A DNA stretch of 64,000 nt from Streptomyces sp. A1136 (GTDB lineage: Bacteria > Actinomycetota > Actinomycetes > Streptomycetales > Streptomycetaceae), in contig NZ_SSBJ01000013.1 in assembly GCF_004795055.1 (NCBI RefSeq), positions 1-64,000 of the forward strand. Direction: 5' to 3'. This document shows, piece after piece, positions 20,703 through 28,608 of the stretch. The position numbers and the translations under genes were made by a program. Positions within the stretch are counted from its first letter, which is position 1. Each line of letters opens with the position of its first letter. The notes below the pieces were generated by a model that was not told where the DNA came from, ran no database searches, and was given only the letters and a program-made list of their open reading frames with translations.

Positions 20703-20712
20703 TGGCGCTGAG

Positions 20713-20736
20713 AGTGGTACGTTATTAAGTACCACT
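20713..20736 (+). promoter_or_regulatory. Operator/promoter candidate of yefM-yoeB
   Basis: Inverted repeat AGTGGTAC (20713-20720) and GTACCACT (20729-20736) flank an AT-rich 8-base spacer that could hold part of a -10 box. It ends 19 bases before the yefM start, a typical place for antitoxin autorepression. Confidence 0.6.
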
Positions 20737-20755
20737 TGAGGGAAGAGGTAAGGGC

Positions 20756-21037
20756 ATGTCCATAACTGCGAGCGAAGCCCGCAAGGAACTCTTTCCGCTG
20801 ATCAAGAAGGTCAACGAGAACCACGAGGCCATCGAGATCGTCTCGAAGCACGGTAACGCCGTGCTCGTCTCGGCCGAGGACTACGCGGCGCTGCGCGAGG
20901 GCTCGTACCTGCTGCGCTCGCCGGCGAACGCGCGCCGGTTGCTCAAGGCGTACGAGAACGCCCTGGCCCACGTCAATGTGTCGGAGCGGGAGCTGATCGA
21001 TCCGGATTCGGCGGACGCGGGTGCGGGTGCCGCGTGA
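20756..21037 (+). CDS. yefM: YefM antitoxin
   Basis: 93 aa. N-terminal Phd/YefM fold: SITASEARKELFPLIKKVNENHEAIEIVSKHGNAVLVSAEDYAAL, followed by the toxin-neutralising helix LLRSPANARRLLKAYENA. A GGAAGAGG site precedes ATG 20756. The stop codon overlaps the yoeB start by four bases (21034-21037). The tail after residue 75 (ELIDPDSADAGAGAA) is probably disordered. It forms a second toxin-antitoxin module directly after the RelE-type one, in the opposite orientation. Confidence 0.93.
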   Translation: MSITASEARKELFPLIKKVNENHEAIEIVSKHGNAVLVSAEDYAALREGSYLLRSPANARRLLKAYENALAHVNVSERELIDPDSADAGAGAA

Positions 21038-21288
21038 GGCTTGTCTTTGAGGATCAGGGCTGGGAGGACTACACGTCCTGGCTCAAGAACGACCGCAAGA
21101 TGCTCGCCCGGATCAACAAGCTCCTCGAGGACGTCAGGCGCGACCCGTTCACGGGTATCGGCAAGCCTGAGCCGTTGAACTACCACTTGCCCGGGGTGTG
21201 GTCGCGGCGGATCGACGACGAGCACCGCCTCGTGTACCTGGTGACAGACAAGGAAATCGTCGTCCTCGCGGCTCGGTACCACTACTGA
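21034..21288 (+). CDS. yoeB: YoeB mRNA interferase toxin
   Basis: 84 aa, the same length as E. coli YoeB and close to it over its whole length (KPEPL, WSRRI..EHRLVY, ARYHY). The catalytic residues known from E. coli line up by number: Glu46, Arg65, His83 and Tyr84 are all present, so the toxin looks active. YoeB cleaves mRNA in the ribosomal A site. The start GTG overlaps the yefM stop, giving coupled translation. Confidence 0.95.
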   Translation: MRLVFEDQGWEDYTSWLKNDRKMLARINKLLEDVRRDPFTGIGKPEPLNYHLPGVWSRRIDDEHRLVYLVTDKEIVVLAARYHY

Positions 21289-21617
21289 CCGCCCGTGCTG
21301 GGGCTATCGAGTCGGCCCCCTGCGTCTTCACCGGGCCGGACGGGAGCGTGAAGCGGATCGTCGCCCGTCGTGGTGTCCGGCACGGCCGGCGCGCGCAGAG
21401 GGGAGCACGGCGGCGGTGTCGTGCACGGTGGTCACGGCGGCATGGAAGCAGTCGTCACCGACAGGCCGGCGGCGTCTCGGGCGTGCGGGTTCGCGCAATG
21501 CGGGTTTACCACCCCCGGGGGATCTTGATCCCGAGGTAGGTGTTGCTTGAACATAAATGGGCGCTACCTCCTCGGCGCAGCAGTCGGTACGACCTGACAC
21601 CCCATGAGAGAGAACCC
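21289..21617. other. Decayed stretch with 5' remnant of the 19778-type gene
   Basis: On the minus strand a GTG at 21435 reads TTVHDTAAVLPSARAG before losing similarity. This matches the N terminus STVHETAALLPDPAQ of the frameshifted gene starting at 19778. The bases upstream of the two starts are also alike: CATGGAAGCAG followed by a CAC and GACAG. So 21390-21475 is the truncated 5' end of a paralogue. Nothing else coding is recognised in the stretch. Confidence 0.6.
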
Positions 21618-21794
21618 ATGCACCGCTTCGCCACCACCCTTCTCCTCTCCGCCACGGCCCTGATCGCCCTGCCCGGCATGTCCGCCCACGCGGCGACCCC
21701 CGGCGACGTGTCGGTGGCCGCCGTGGCGGGTGTGGCCCGTGACATCGGCTGGGACTCCGCCAAGCCGGCCCCCTCGCCGCTACCGGGCGCCTGA
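21618..21794 (+). CDS. Very small secreted peptide, possible signal
   Basis: 58 aa from ATG 21618 with a GAGAG site upstream. Residues 1-25 are a clear Sec signal peptide: basic HR, hydrophobic TLLLSATALIALPG, and a cleavage motif AHA before ATPGDV. The predicted mature peptide of about 33 residues ends in ARDIGWDSAKPAPSPLPGA and has no Cys. No family is recognised. The gene is convergent with, and 44 bases from, the 3' end of a LuxR-type regulator. Small exported peptides next to a regulator are sometimes signals, but that role is only a guess here. Confidence 0.6.
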   Translation: MHRFATTLLLSATALIALPGMSAHAATPGDVSVAAVAGVARDIGWDSAKPAPSPLPGA

Positions 21795-21838
21795 GGCGCG
21801 GCCCGCGGTGCGGCCCGCGGCGCCCGGGGGCCGTCTGA

Positions 21839-22897
21839 TCACACGCGGGCGCCCGGGGTCGCCTCCTCGGAAGCGTTGTCGAGCAGACCCGACTTGGCGA
21901 TGAGATAGCCCAACTGGGCCCGGCTGCGGCTGCCCAGGCGCGAGGACAGCTTCGCGACGTACTCCTGGCACCGCCGCACGCTGATGCCGAGCTGCCCGGC
22001 CGTCACCGAGTCGGTGTCGCCGGCGACGATGTGCCGCATGATCGCCAGCTCCAGGTCGTCGGTGATGCGGGTCGCGGCCCGGCCGCCGCCGGGCGGGGTG
22101 AAGGCGACCGCCCTGAGCCACGAGCGTTCGAAGAGGGCGACGAGGAACGAGACCACGGCCGGAGCGCGGATCTCCGCCGCGGCCCGGCGGTCGTCGTCGG
22201 CGGGGATGAACGCCACCGTCCGGTCGAAGATGATCAGACGGTCGAAGCTCTCGTCCAGCGTCGCCACCTGGGCGCCGCGCTCCTGGATCGCCCGGACGAA
22301 GTCGCGGGTCGCCGAACCGGACCGCGCGCTGTGCTGGTAGATCGTCTTCATCGTCACCCCGCGCTCCAGCATCTCCAGCGTGGGCGCCAGCGACTCCTTC
22401 AGGACGGCCGCGGACCTGGCGCCACCGGGCTGCGAGGTCAGCACTTCGTCACGGCATTCGCGGGCCGCGAGCCGGATGGCGGCATTGATGTTCGCGAAGC
22501 CGGTGTGCGTCACGTATCCGCGGGCATCGCGAACGTGATTGTTCCGGTACTCGGCCACGACCTGGCCCAATTCCTCCTGCACCCGCAACAGGTTGATCGC
22601 CGAGCGTGCGGAGCTTTCCAGGATCTCCGCCACCACGTAACTGCCGACCGTTTCGGGATTCACAGGAGTGAAGCCTGTTTCGCTCTGCTCGTCCGGAACC
22701 GCGAGGCCGGACGAGAGCAATCGACCCAGCGAATCCTCCCGGATGTCGACCCCCTGCCCGCCGGGGACGGAGTCAGGGTCCTCCGACAGGCCCGGCGCCG
22801 AATCCCGGGCGAGTAACTCCCGGTAGAGCTGTATGTCTTGCGATTGTAGAGATTCGAGACGTGTACCGAAGTCAGGCCTCACGCTGCATTCCCCCAT
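21839..22897 (-). CDS. LuxR-type helix-turn-helix transcription regulator
   Basis: 352 aa. The C-terminal ~65 residues (ITDDLELAIMRHIVAGDTDSVTAGQLGISVRRCQEYVAKLSSRLGSRSRAQLGY) form a LuxR-type HTH, with recognition helix near SVRRCQEYVAKL. The N-terminal 270 residues resemble the TrmB-like architecture of Streptomyces single regulators: a helical segment (ESSARSAINLLRVQEELGQVVAEYRN) and a PLD/TrmB-like part (RSGSATRDFVRAIQERGAQVATLDESFDRLIIFDRTVAFIPADDD) that probably senses a ligand. There is no receiver domain. It is divergent from the oxygenase operon across about 400 bp and is the obvious candidate regulator of it. Confidence 0.82.
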   Translation of the reverse strand: MGECSVRPDFGTRLESLQSQDIQLYRELLARDSAPGLSEDPDSVPGGQGVDIREDSLGRLLSSGLAVPDEQSETGFTPVNPETVGSYVVAEILESSARSAINLLRVQEELGQVVAEYRNNHVRDARGYVTHTGFANINAAIRLAARECRDEVLTSQPGGARSAAVLKESLAPTLEMLERGVTMKTIYQHSARSGSATRDFVRAIQERGAQVATLDESFDRLIIFDRTVAFIPADDDRRAAAEIRAPAVVSFLVALFERSWLRAVAFTPPGGGRAATRITDDLELAIMRHIVAGDTDSVTAGQLGISVRRCQEYVAKLSSRLGSRSRAQLGYLIAKSGLLDNASEEATPGARV

Positions 22898-23296
22898 GCC
22901 GGCAACCCGTACTTCGGGACAGGCTAGTTGACGGCGCTCCTACCAGCATGTTCGCAGTTGGGAGACTTTGGTCACGTCACGCGCCCCGCTGTCCGAGGGC
23001 GCCTCGGGGGAAAACTCGCCCGACCGTCGACCCGGTTATCCGACGCGTTCCCGCCATTGACGGCTGTTTTCGGACCCTTTTCGGGCCCGTCGCACACTCG
23101 GGGAATATTCGGAACAGACCTGCTCGGCGACGGTGCGACAGCAGTCCGGCCGTCCAGCCTCAGTTCCCTCGCGTGTTCCTGCGGCGCAGGTTCCCGCAGC
23201 CGTTCCGGCCTTGTCCGGTGCACTGCTTCAGGCCAGGATCGGTGATGCCTCATTCGCTGAGGCAACGTCGTGAACAATCCATGAATGGAGTGTGTA
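22898..23296. promoter_or_regulatory. Divergent control region between LuxR regulator and oxygenase operon
   Basis: About 400 bases with no gene and lower GC. It contains TTGACG at about 22927 and a 7-bp perfect inverted repeat TGCCTCA-N5-TGAGGCA (23246-23264), which ends 32 bases before the oxygenase start and may be an operator or leader hairpin. Confidence 0.45.
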
Positions 23297-24046
23297 GTGA
23301 CGACCGAGGCAATACGGTCACAGGGCACGACCGGTAATGTGAGCGCTCCGTACCGGTACTTCTCGGAGGGGGATCTGAAGCGGGCGCTGGAATCCCACTC
23401 AGAGGGCCAGATCAAGCTGTTCCTGGAATCCTGGGAGGATCTGCCGGTCGATGCGTACATGAAGGACGGCGCGGACTACCGCCGCCGCCGGCACGGTTCC
23501 TTCCGCTTCTCCGGCGGGGACCTGGACGGGGACCTCGTAGCGGAACCCCCGCGGGCCTTCCACCAGAGCGCCGAGGTGAATTCCCTCCATGGCGGTGTCG
23601 ACCGGCACTTCCCGCCGCTGGCCGACGAGGTGGCCGCCGAAGGGGTGCTCCACACCCTCATCCGGTTCTTCGCCGGGCGGGTGCCCGGTGACTTCGACCC
23701 GGCCACCAGCGGTGTCGGCGTCCACCAGATCCGCATCACCGCGACCCGCGACGCGAAGGGCCTTCCGGCCCCCGAAGGCGTCCACGAGGACGGGCACCAC
23801 TACGTGGCGCAGGTCCTGATGCGCCGGACCGACGTCCGGGGAGGCGAGTCGCAGCTGTACGACCGCGACCACCGGCCGATCTACAGCACCACGCTGCTCC
23901 GGCCGTTCGAGTCGATCGTGATCGACGACCGCCGCGTCTTCCACGGCGTCTCCGCCATCGAGCCGGCGGACGGAGTCCGCCAGGGCGTGCGCGACATGCT
24001 GCTGATCGACTACTTCCCGCTCGCCCCCGGTGGCGCGCGCGGCTGA
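23297..24046 (+). CDS. 2-oxoglutarate/Fe(II)-dependent dioxygenase, free amino acid hydroxylase family (PF10014-like)
   Basis: 249 aa from GTG 23297, chosen because GGAG ends 6 bases before it; ATG 23285 lies over that site. The sequence has the layout of the 2OG-Fe dioxygenase family that includes L-isoleucine 4-hydroxylase (IDO) and BsmA: FHQSAEVN, GVGVHQIRI, then GVHEDGHHYV with iron ligands His163 and Asp165, and VFHGVSAI with His216 as third ligand. Arg229 or Arg232 probably binds 2-oxoglutarate. Members hydroxylate or sulfoxidise free L-amino acids. It is the first gene of a four-gene operon; the real substrate is unknown. Confidence 0.88.
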   Translation: MTTEAIRSQGTTGNVSAPYRYFSEGDLKRALESHSEGQIKLFLESWEDLPVDAYMKDGADYRRRRHGSFRFSGGDLDGDLVAEPPRAFHQSAEVNSLHGGVDRHFPPLADEVAAEGVLHTLIRFFAGRVPGDFDPATSGVGVHQIRITATRDAKGLPAPEGVHEDGHHYVAQVLMRRTDVRGGESQLYDRDHRPIYSTTLLRPFESIVIDDRRVFHGVSAIEPADGVRQGVRDMLLIDYFPLAPGGARG

Positions 24047-24098
24047 CCGGACCGCCCCAGACCGCCGCCGCCCCACCCGCCCACCCGGGAAAGACGCC

Positions 24099-27002
24099 AT
24101 GAACGACGACTTCACCAGGCACCTGCAGTCACGCCTGCCCGCCGCCCGCACGGACGTGCGGACCCGAACCGCCTACACGTCCGACGCCTCGATCTACCGC
24201 GTCATGCCGACCGCGGTGTTCGAGCCGCGCGACGCGGAAGAGGCGGCCATCGCCGTGGGCACCGCCATCGAGCACGGCGTCCCCGTCACCTGCCGGGGCG
24301 GCGGCACCTCCATCGCCGGCAACTCCATCGGCACCGGACTGATCCTCGACTTCTCCCGGTACATGAACCGCATCGAGGAACTCGACCCCGAGGCCGGCAC
24401 CGCCACCGTCCAGCCCGGTGTGGTCCTCGGCACCCTGCGGGACCGGGCCGCCGAGCACGGCCTCACCGTCGGCCCCGACCCCTCCACGTACTCCCGCTGC
24501 ACCATCGGCGGGATGATCGGCAACCACGCCTGCGGCGCCCACTCGGTGGCCTGGGGCACGACCGCCGACATCACCGAACAGGTGGACCTGCTGCTCGCCG
24601 ACGGCCGCCGAATCCGCGCCGACCAGGGCTCCAGCGGTGACGCGGACATCGACCGCCGGCTGAAGCGGCTGAGGGACGGGCACCTCGCGCCGCTGCGCAC
24701 CGAACTCGGCCGGTTCGGCCGACAGGTGTCGGGCTACGGACTGAACGCCCTGCTGCCCGAGAAGGGCTTCCACGTCGCCCGTTCGCTGGTGGGCACCGAG
24801 GGCACCTGTGGCGTCCTGCTCGGTGCCAGGATCAGGCTCACCCCGATCCCCGCCGCCAGGGTGCTCCTCGTGCTCGGCCTCCCCGACGTCTATGCCGCCG
24901 CCGACTGCGCGCCCTCGCTGGCGAAGGCCGGCGCGCTGACCGTGGAGGGGCTGGACGCCCCGCTGGTCGAGGCGCTGCGCTCGCGGGGCGGTCGCGCCCC
25001 GGGCATCGACCTGCTGCCGCGCGGCGAGGCCTGGCTGTACTGCGAGATCGAGGGCGTCGACGAGGCCGACGCCCTCGCCAACGCCGAGCGCCTGGCCCGT
25101 GCGACCGACGCCACCAGCTTCATCACCGCCGACGCCGAGCAGACGGCGGCGATCTGGTCGATCCGCCGCAACGGCGCCGGCATCGCCACCCGAATGGCCG
25201 ACGGACGGCAGGCGTGGCCCGGCTGGGAGGACTCCGCCGTCCCGCCGGAGCGCCTGTCGGGCTACCTGCGGGACCTGCACGCCCTCATGGCCGAACACCG
25301 GCGGACCGGGACCATCACGGGCCACTTCGGCGAGGGCTGCCTGCACGTCCGCGTCGACTGGGAGTTGGGCACCGAACAGGGCATCGCCGGCTACCGGGAG
25401 TTCATCACGGCCGCCGGCGACCTCGTGGTCGAGCACGGCGGCTGCGCCTCCGGCGAGCACGGGGACGGCCGCGCCCGCTCCGAGCTCCTGGCCCGTACCT
25501 ACTCGCCGGAACTCATCGGCGCCTTCGCCGCGTTCAAGGACATCTGGGACCCGGGCAACATGCTCAACCCCGGCATCATCGTGGACCCCGTCCCCTTCGA
25601 CGAGCAGGTCCGCCCCGGCCCGGGCCGCGACCGCAGGCAGTTGCCGACGATCCAGCGCTTCGGCGAAGACCAGGGCTCGCTCACCAACGCCGTGCACCGC
25701 TGCACGGGCGTCGGCACCTGCCGCAACGACACCGGACACATGTGTCCCTCGTACCAGGTCACCCGCGACGAGGTGCACTCCACGCGGGGGCGCGCCCGGG
25801 TGCTGAGCGAGATGCTGCGCGGCGAGACGATCACCGACGGCTACCGTTCCACCGAGGTCCGGGACGCACTCGACCTGTGCTTCTCCTGCAAGGCGTGCAA
25901 GAGCGACTGTTCGGTCAACGTCGACATCGCCGCGTACAAGTCGGAGTTCCTGCACCGGCACTACGAGGGCCGGCTCAGACCGCGGGCCCACTACACCCTG
26001 GGATGGCTGCCGGCGCTGGCCCGGCTGGCGTCGGTGGCCCCGCTCACGCTCAACCGGCTGACCCGCCGCTCGCCGCTCGCGACCCGGCTGAGTTCCCTGG
26101 CCGGGCTGGAGACGCGCAGGCCGCTGGTGGAACTGCCCGCGCAGACGTTCCGGCAGTGGTTCCGCTACCGCAAGCCGGTCCCCGCGGGCGCGGCGGCCGG
26201 TACGGGGGCGGGCGTCCCGGCGGGCTCCGCCGGCACCGTCGTGCTGTGGCCGGACACCTTCAGCAACCTCCTCGACCCCCGCGGTGCCCAGGCCGCCACC
26301 CGCGTCCTGGAAGCCCTCGGGTACGAGGTGGTCCTGCCCGACGGACCGGTCTGCTGCGGCCTGACCTGGCACTCGACCGGCCAACTGGGGACGGCGCGGG
26401 CGGTGCTGGGCCGTTCGGTGGGCGCCCTGCGGGGGCACCTGGAGGCCGGCCGCGTCATCGTCGGCCTGGAACCCTCCTGCACCCAGACCCTGCGTGAGGA
26501 GGCCGCCGAACAACTGCCCGACTCGCCGGTCGTGCGCCGGTTGTCCCGGCAGGTGCGCACGCTCGCCGAAGTGGTCGCCGACCACCGCGGTCCCTGGCCG
26601 TTCGGAAAGCTCGACCAGGACGCCGTGTTCCAGCCGCACTGCCATCAGGAGGCCGGCCACGGCCACGGCCCCGAGGCCGAGGTGTTGCGCCGGCTCGGCG
26701 TCACCGCGGACGTGGTCTCCGCCGGCTGCTGCGGCATGGCGGGCAACTTCGGCTACGAGCCCGGTCACTGGGACGTCTCCCAGGGCGCGGCCGAACGGGA
26801 GCTCTACCCGAAGCTGCGGGCCGCCGGGCCGGACACCGCCGTGGTGGCCGACGGCTTCTCCTGCCGGACGCAGATCTCCCAGGAGGGCTCCCACCGTCCC
26901 CGGCACCTGGCGGAGCTGCTGCTGCGCGCCCTGCCGCGACACACCACCCCCGCCGAGAACGAGTACGAGATCGAGAACGGAAGCGGCACATGCGCATCGT
27001 GA
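24099..27002 (+). CDS. FAD/4Fe-4S D-2-hydroxyacid dehydrogenase, YdiJ family
   Basis: 967 aa from ATG 24099. Residues 35-270 form a PCMH-type FAD domain (CRGGGTSIAGNSIGTGLILD, GGMIGNHACGAHSVAWG). Residues 270-500 form the FAD-linked oxidase C-terminal domain (GHFGEGCLHVRVDW, GEHGDGRARSELL). Next come two Fe-S motifs (HRCTGVGTCRND..CPSY and LCFSCKACKSDCSVNV) and two CCG cysteine-rich motifs (GPVCCGLTW, SAGCCGMAGNFGYE) of the kind that hands electrons to the respiratory chain. This is the architecture of E. coli YdiJ, a D-2-hydroxyglutarate dehydrogenase. Its stop overlaps the next gene by 13 bases. Confidence 0.92.
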   Translation: MNDDFTRHLQSRLPAARTDVRTRTAYTSDASIYRVMPTAVFEPRDAEEAAIAVGTAIEHGVPVTCRGGGTSIAGNSIGTGLILDFSRYMNRIEELDPEAGTATVQPGVVLGTLRDRAAEHGLTVGPDPSTYSRCTIGGMIGNHACGAHSVAWGTTADITEQVDLLLADGRRIRADQGSSGDADIDRRLKRLRDGHLAPLRTELGRFGRQVSGYGLNALLPEKGFHVARSLVGTEGTCGVLLGARIRLTPIPAARVLLVLGLPDVYAAADCAPSLAKAGALTVEGLDAPLVEALRSRGGRAPGIDLLPRGEAWLYCEIEGVDEADALANAERLARATDATSFITADAEQTAAIWSIRRNGAGIATRMADGRQAWPGWEDSAVPPERLSGYLRDLHALMAEHRRTGTITGHFGEGCLHVRVDWELGTEQGIAGYREFITAAGDLVVEHGGCASGEHGDGRARSELLARTYSPELIGAFAAFKDIWDPGNMLNPGIIVDPVPFDEQVRPGPGRDRRQLPTIQRFGEDQGSLTNAVHRCTGVGTCRNDTGHMCPSYQVTRDEVHSTRGRARVLSEMLRGETITDGYRSTEVRDALDLCFSCKACKSDCSVNVDIAAYKSEFLHRHYEGRLRPRAHYTLGWLPALARLASVAPLTLNRLTRRSPLATRLSSLAGLETRRPLVELPAQTFRQWFRYRKPVPAGAAAGTGAGVPAGSAGTVVLWPDTFSNLLDPRGAQAATRVLEALGYEVVLPDGPVCCGLTWHSTGQLGTARAVLGRSVGALRGHLEAGRVIVGLEPSCTQTLREEAAEQLPDSPVVRRLSRQVRTLAEVVADHRGPWPFGKLDQDAVFQPHCHQEAGHGHGPEAEVLRRLGVTADVVSAGCCGMAGNFGYEPGHWDVSQGAAERELYPKLRAAGPDTAVVADGFSCRTQISQEGSHRPRHLAELLLRALPRHTTPAENEYEIENGSGTCAS

Positions 27003-27748
27003 GGTTCGAGAAGGCGGGCACGATCCGCCACGGCATCCTGGCCGACGACGAGGTGGTCCCGCTCATCGGCGGCCCCTTCGGCCCCCTGGACGCGCCCCCG
27101 GACGCCCCCCGGTTCCCCCTGCGCGAGGTGCGGCTGCTCGCCCCGGTCACCCCGGGGAAGGTCCTGGCCATCGGCCGGAACTACGCCGAGCACGCCGCGG
27201 AACTCGGCAACGAGGTGCCCGAGGAGCCACTCGTGTTCCTCATGCCGGGCAGCGCGGTCATCGGGCCGGGCGAGGCCATCGTCAAACCGTCCTACACCGA
27301 CGAGCTCCACCACGAGGCCGAGCTCGCCGCGGTGATCGGCCGGACCTGCCGCGATCTGACACCGGAGCAGGTGCCGGCGCACGTCCTCGGCTACACCTGC
27401 GCCAACGACGTCACCGCCCGCGACCTCCAGGGACCGGACCGACAGTGGTGGCGCGCCAAGGGGTCGGACACCTTCTGCCCGATCGGCCCCTGGGTGGAGA
27501 CCGAACTCGACGTCAGCGCGGTCGGGGTACGGGCCCGCGTGAACGGCGAGACCCGACAGGACGGCAACAGCTCCCACATGGTGCACACCGTCGACCGCCT
27601 GATCAGTCACATCAGTTCGGCCATGACACTGCACCCTGGTGACGTGATACTCACCGGTACCCCCGCGGGTGTCGGACCGCTGCGGCGCGGCGACCGGGTG
27701 ACGGTCTCCGTCGAGGGGATCGGCGAACTCACCAACCACGTCGTCTGA
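26990..27748 (+). CDS. Fumarylacetoacetate hydrolase (FAH) family protein
   Basis: 252 aa. FAH fold with the metal triad in HHEAELAAVIGR and ANDVTARDLQ, the N-terminal GKVLAIGRNYAEHAAELG, and GDVILTGTPAGVGPLRRGD near the C terminus. The family covers fumarylacetoacetate hydrolase, acylpyruvases, oxaloacetate decarboxylases and 2-hydroxyhepta-2,4-diene-1,7-dioate isomerases, so the reaction (C-C cleavage or decarboxylation of a 2-oxo acid) fits the product of a 2-hydroxyacid dehydrogenase encoded just upstream. The 13-base overlap with that gene implies translational coupling. The exact substrate is not determinable. Confidence 0.92.
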   Translation: MRIVRFEKAGTIRHGILADDEVVPLIGGPFGPLDAPPDAPRFPLREVRLLAPVTPGKVLAIGRNYAEHAAELGNEVPEEPLVFLMPGSAVIGPGEAIVKPSYTDELHHEAELAAVIGRTCRDLTPEQVPAHVLGYTCANDVTARDLQGPDRQWWRAKGSDTFCPIGPWVETELDVSAVGVRARVNGETRQDGNSSHMVHTVDRLISHISSAMTLHPGDVILTGTPAGVGPLRRGDRVTVSVEGIGELTNHVV

Positions 27749-27780
27749 ACCACGCCGCCCAACCTGGAGACCCGTTCCCC

Positions 27781-28503
27781 ATGATGATCCTCCTCGGCGC
27801 CTTCCTGGTGCTGGCCGTCGCCTCCGTCGTACGCACCACGGCGGGATTCGGCTTCTCCCTGGTGGCCGTCCCACCCCTGGCGCTGCTCATCGACCCGGCG
27901 AGCGCGGTGGTCGTGGCCGGCATCATGGCCGCCCCGCTCAGCCTGTGGATAGCCGTCCGCGACCGGCGCCACGTGGACCGCCGGCTGATGACGGCCACCT
28001 TGCTGTCGGGGCTCGCCGGAGTGCCGATCGGGGTGTGGCTGTTGACCACCCTCTCCTCGCGGGTGCTGTTGTTCGTCATCGCGGCGGTGGTCCTGCTGGG
28101 CACGTTCATCGTGTGGCGGAAGATCACGCTGGGCGGTGGTCTGGGCGCGGTGATGGCGGTGGGGATGTTCTCCGGGGCCTCCTTCGCGGCCACGGGCATC
28201 GACGGTCCGCCCATGGTCGCCGCGTTCCAGAGCATGAAGCTGGAGCCCAGGGTCCAGCGGGCCACGCTCGGCGTCGTGTTCTCCGGCACCAGCCTGGCCG
28301 CGCTGGTCGGCTTCGGGATCAGCGGCCAGCTCACCGCGACCGTCGGACGGATGCTCCTCGTCGGGATACCCGCGCTGCTCATCGGGATCTTCGTCGGCGA
28401 GAAGGCCTTCAGCCGCCTGAACGCCGCGCGCTTCCGCCGGGTGATCCTCGGCCTGTTGGTCGTCAGCTCGCTGTCGGTGGTCCTGCGCGTGGCCACCGCC
28501 TGA
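27781..28503 (+). CDS. TSUP (TauE/SafE) family anion exporter
   Basis: 240 aa, about 7-8 membrane helices. GGFGFSLVAVP-like sequence TTAGFGFSLVAVPPLALLIDP in the first repeat and FSGASFAATGIDGPPMVAAFQS in the second are the duplicated TSUP signature. Members move sulfite, sulfoacetate, sulfolactate or other small organic anions out of the cell. As last gene of the operon, 32 bases after the FAH gene, it may export an acidic product or by-product of the preceding enzymes. A terminator with a T-run follows. Confidence 0.88.
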   Translation: MMILLGAFLVLAVASVVRTTAGFGFSLVAVPPLALLIDPASAVVVAGIMAAPLSLWIAVRDRRHVDRRLMTATLLSGLAGVPIGVWLLTTLSSRVLLFVIAAVVLLGTFIVWRKITLGGGLGAVMAVGMFSGASFAATGIDGPPMVAAFQSMKLEPRVQRATLGVVFSGTSLAALVGFGISGQLTATVGRMLLVGIPALLIGIFVGEKAFSRLNAARFRRVILGLLVVSSLSVVLRVATA

Positions 28504-28564
28504 CACCCCGCCGGGCCGCCCCCGCCGGCGGTACCGGCGGAGGGCGGGGACCGAGGCGGCGGCA

Positions 28565-28596
28565 GGGGCCGACCCCGGTGGGGGTCGGCCCCTTTT
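28565..28596. terminator. Rho-independent terminator
   Basis: A 12-bp perfect stem (28565-28576 with 28581-28592), 4-base loop and TTTT end the oxygenase operon; it also lies at the 3' end of the convergent secreted protein gene. Confidence 0.9.
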
Positions 28597-28608
28597 CGTG
28601 GTTCCGGG

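Noticed and set aside
23285-23296. ATG 23285 as the oxygenase start
   Set aside because: The GGAG that serves as ribosome site lies over that ATG; GTG 23297 has correct spacing.
24129-26942. Minus-strand open frame of more than 930 codons over the YdiJ-like gene
   Set aside because: Mirror of a gene with intact FAD and Fe-S motifs; no motif in the antisense reading.
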